This document shows, in pieces, positions 63,479-64,000 of a stretch of 64,000 nt of DNA (position 1 is its first letter; each line of letters opens with the position of its first letter). The notes under the pieces were generated by a model. It was not told where the DNA came from. It saw only the letters and a program-made list of their open reading frames with translations, and ran no database searches. Made by a program: the position numbers and the translations under genes. The stretch is from Anisakis pegreffii (lineage: Eukaryota > Nematoda > Chromadorea > Rhabditida > Anisakidae): assembly GCA_035041965.1 (NCBI GenBank), contig JAPYMA010001877.1:62001-126000 (forward strand), read 5' to 3'.

Positions 63479-63953
63479 CTCCGGATGATATGGATTTGAT
63501 TAATTGGTGGGTTGCTTTAGAAAAACTACTACGTTACTAGATAAATTCGAATGTTACTTTCAACGAGCGCAAAAATTGCTTCATAAATTATCCATACTCC
63601 TAGGATTAAAGTACACTATCTTTTTTTCGCTTGCGATCCAAGCGTTCCTGTTTTAAACGATGATCACAATCGCGCTCTATTTTATGCTCAACTCAGTAAC
63701 ATATGTTCATTTGCAAACACATCTCGCATTCACTGCCGATTCTGTTGCTCTCTACTTGAATCCCTGGAATTGCTTCTGCAACTTCTTCTATTCTCCGATT
63801 TCTTGGAGTGTTTTGGTGGCCTTATCAGATGCATCAAGCATGAAGCATTTGCTTCTATCGCACTATTAATGCAGTTTTGAAGTAGCTCCTAGAAGCTTTG
63901 AGACGAGCAACTTTTCGAGAATATTATGCGCATTGAAAACTTTCAGGTCAGAA

Positions 63954-64000
63954 ATGACCCTGTCATTCATCATGCCTCACCAAAACATCGGCGGTGCGAT
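63954..64000 (+). CDS. Possible gene start running off the window
   Basis: ATG 63954 follows the acceptor AAAACTTTCAG by seven bases, the trans-spliced layout seen elsewhere here. The frame MTLSFIMPHQNIGGA is open to the window end. Too little sequence is available to identify it. Confidence 0.3.
   Translation, partial: MTLSFIMPHQNIGGA

Noticed and set aside
1..64000. tRNA, rRNA, CRISPR array or complete transposon
   Set aside because: No tRNA A/B-box pair, rRNA core sequence, spaced repeat array or transposase/reverse transcriptase motif was seen by eye. A dedicated scan could still find a tRNA.

Overview
The window is eukaryotic, most likely from a nematode. Genes are broken into small exons (16 to about 540 bases) by introns that mostly start GT and end TTTCAG or TTGCAG. 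Several start codons sit 2-20 bases downstream of a lone splice acceptor, as expected for spliced-leader trans-splicing. Base composition is AT-rich and coding density is low. I saw no bacterial-type operon, rRNA, tRNA or CRISPR array. Exon models below were built by hand from reading frame, splice-site and phase agreement, so boundaries need transcript support.

Three loci can be named with good support. (1) A complete RASGEF1-family Ras/Rap exchange factor lies on the minus strand (25.7 to 19.9 kb; 12 exons, about 474 residues; it aligns end to end with the vertebrate RASGEF1A/B layout). (2) A membrane-anchored protein with an MSP (major sperm protein)-like domain lies on the plus strand (16.5-19.3 kb), tail to tail with RASGEF1. 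One intron of it carries a decayed duplicate of its second MSP exon. (3) Two tandem methylmalonyl-CoA epimerase genes (55.0-55.7 and 57.0-57.7 kb) each have three exons with the same phase-0 junctions and encode 140-residue proteins differing at 16 positions.

The remainder holds well-supported coding exons of genes I could not name. They include a plus-strand gene at 39.3-40.2 kb with a poly(A) signal, a plus-strand gene ending at 47.75 kb facing a minus-strand gene ending at 47.89 kb, a minus-strand membrane-anchored protein ending at 11.74 kb, a plus/minus pair converging at 1.5-1.8 kb, and a minus-strand gene spread over 58.4-60.7 kb. There is also a possible type II membrane glycosyltransferase-like gene at 52.9-54.3 kb and a small secreted precursor at 54.4 kb. 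Between these are long AT-rich stretches with simple repeats, a 22-bp tandem array at 8.9 kb, a 59-bp duplication at 52.4 kb and three near-perfect long inverted repeats (6.5, 13.4 and 17.1 kb).

Functionally the named genes are unrelated: small-GTPase signalling, ER/membrane tethering, and propionyl-CoA/succinyl-CoA interconversion. Nothing indicates a shared pathway. The epimerase duplication is the most metabolically suggestive feature, because parasitic nematodes run this branch for propionate fermentation.
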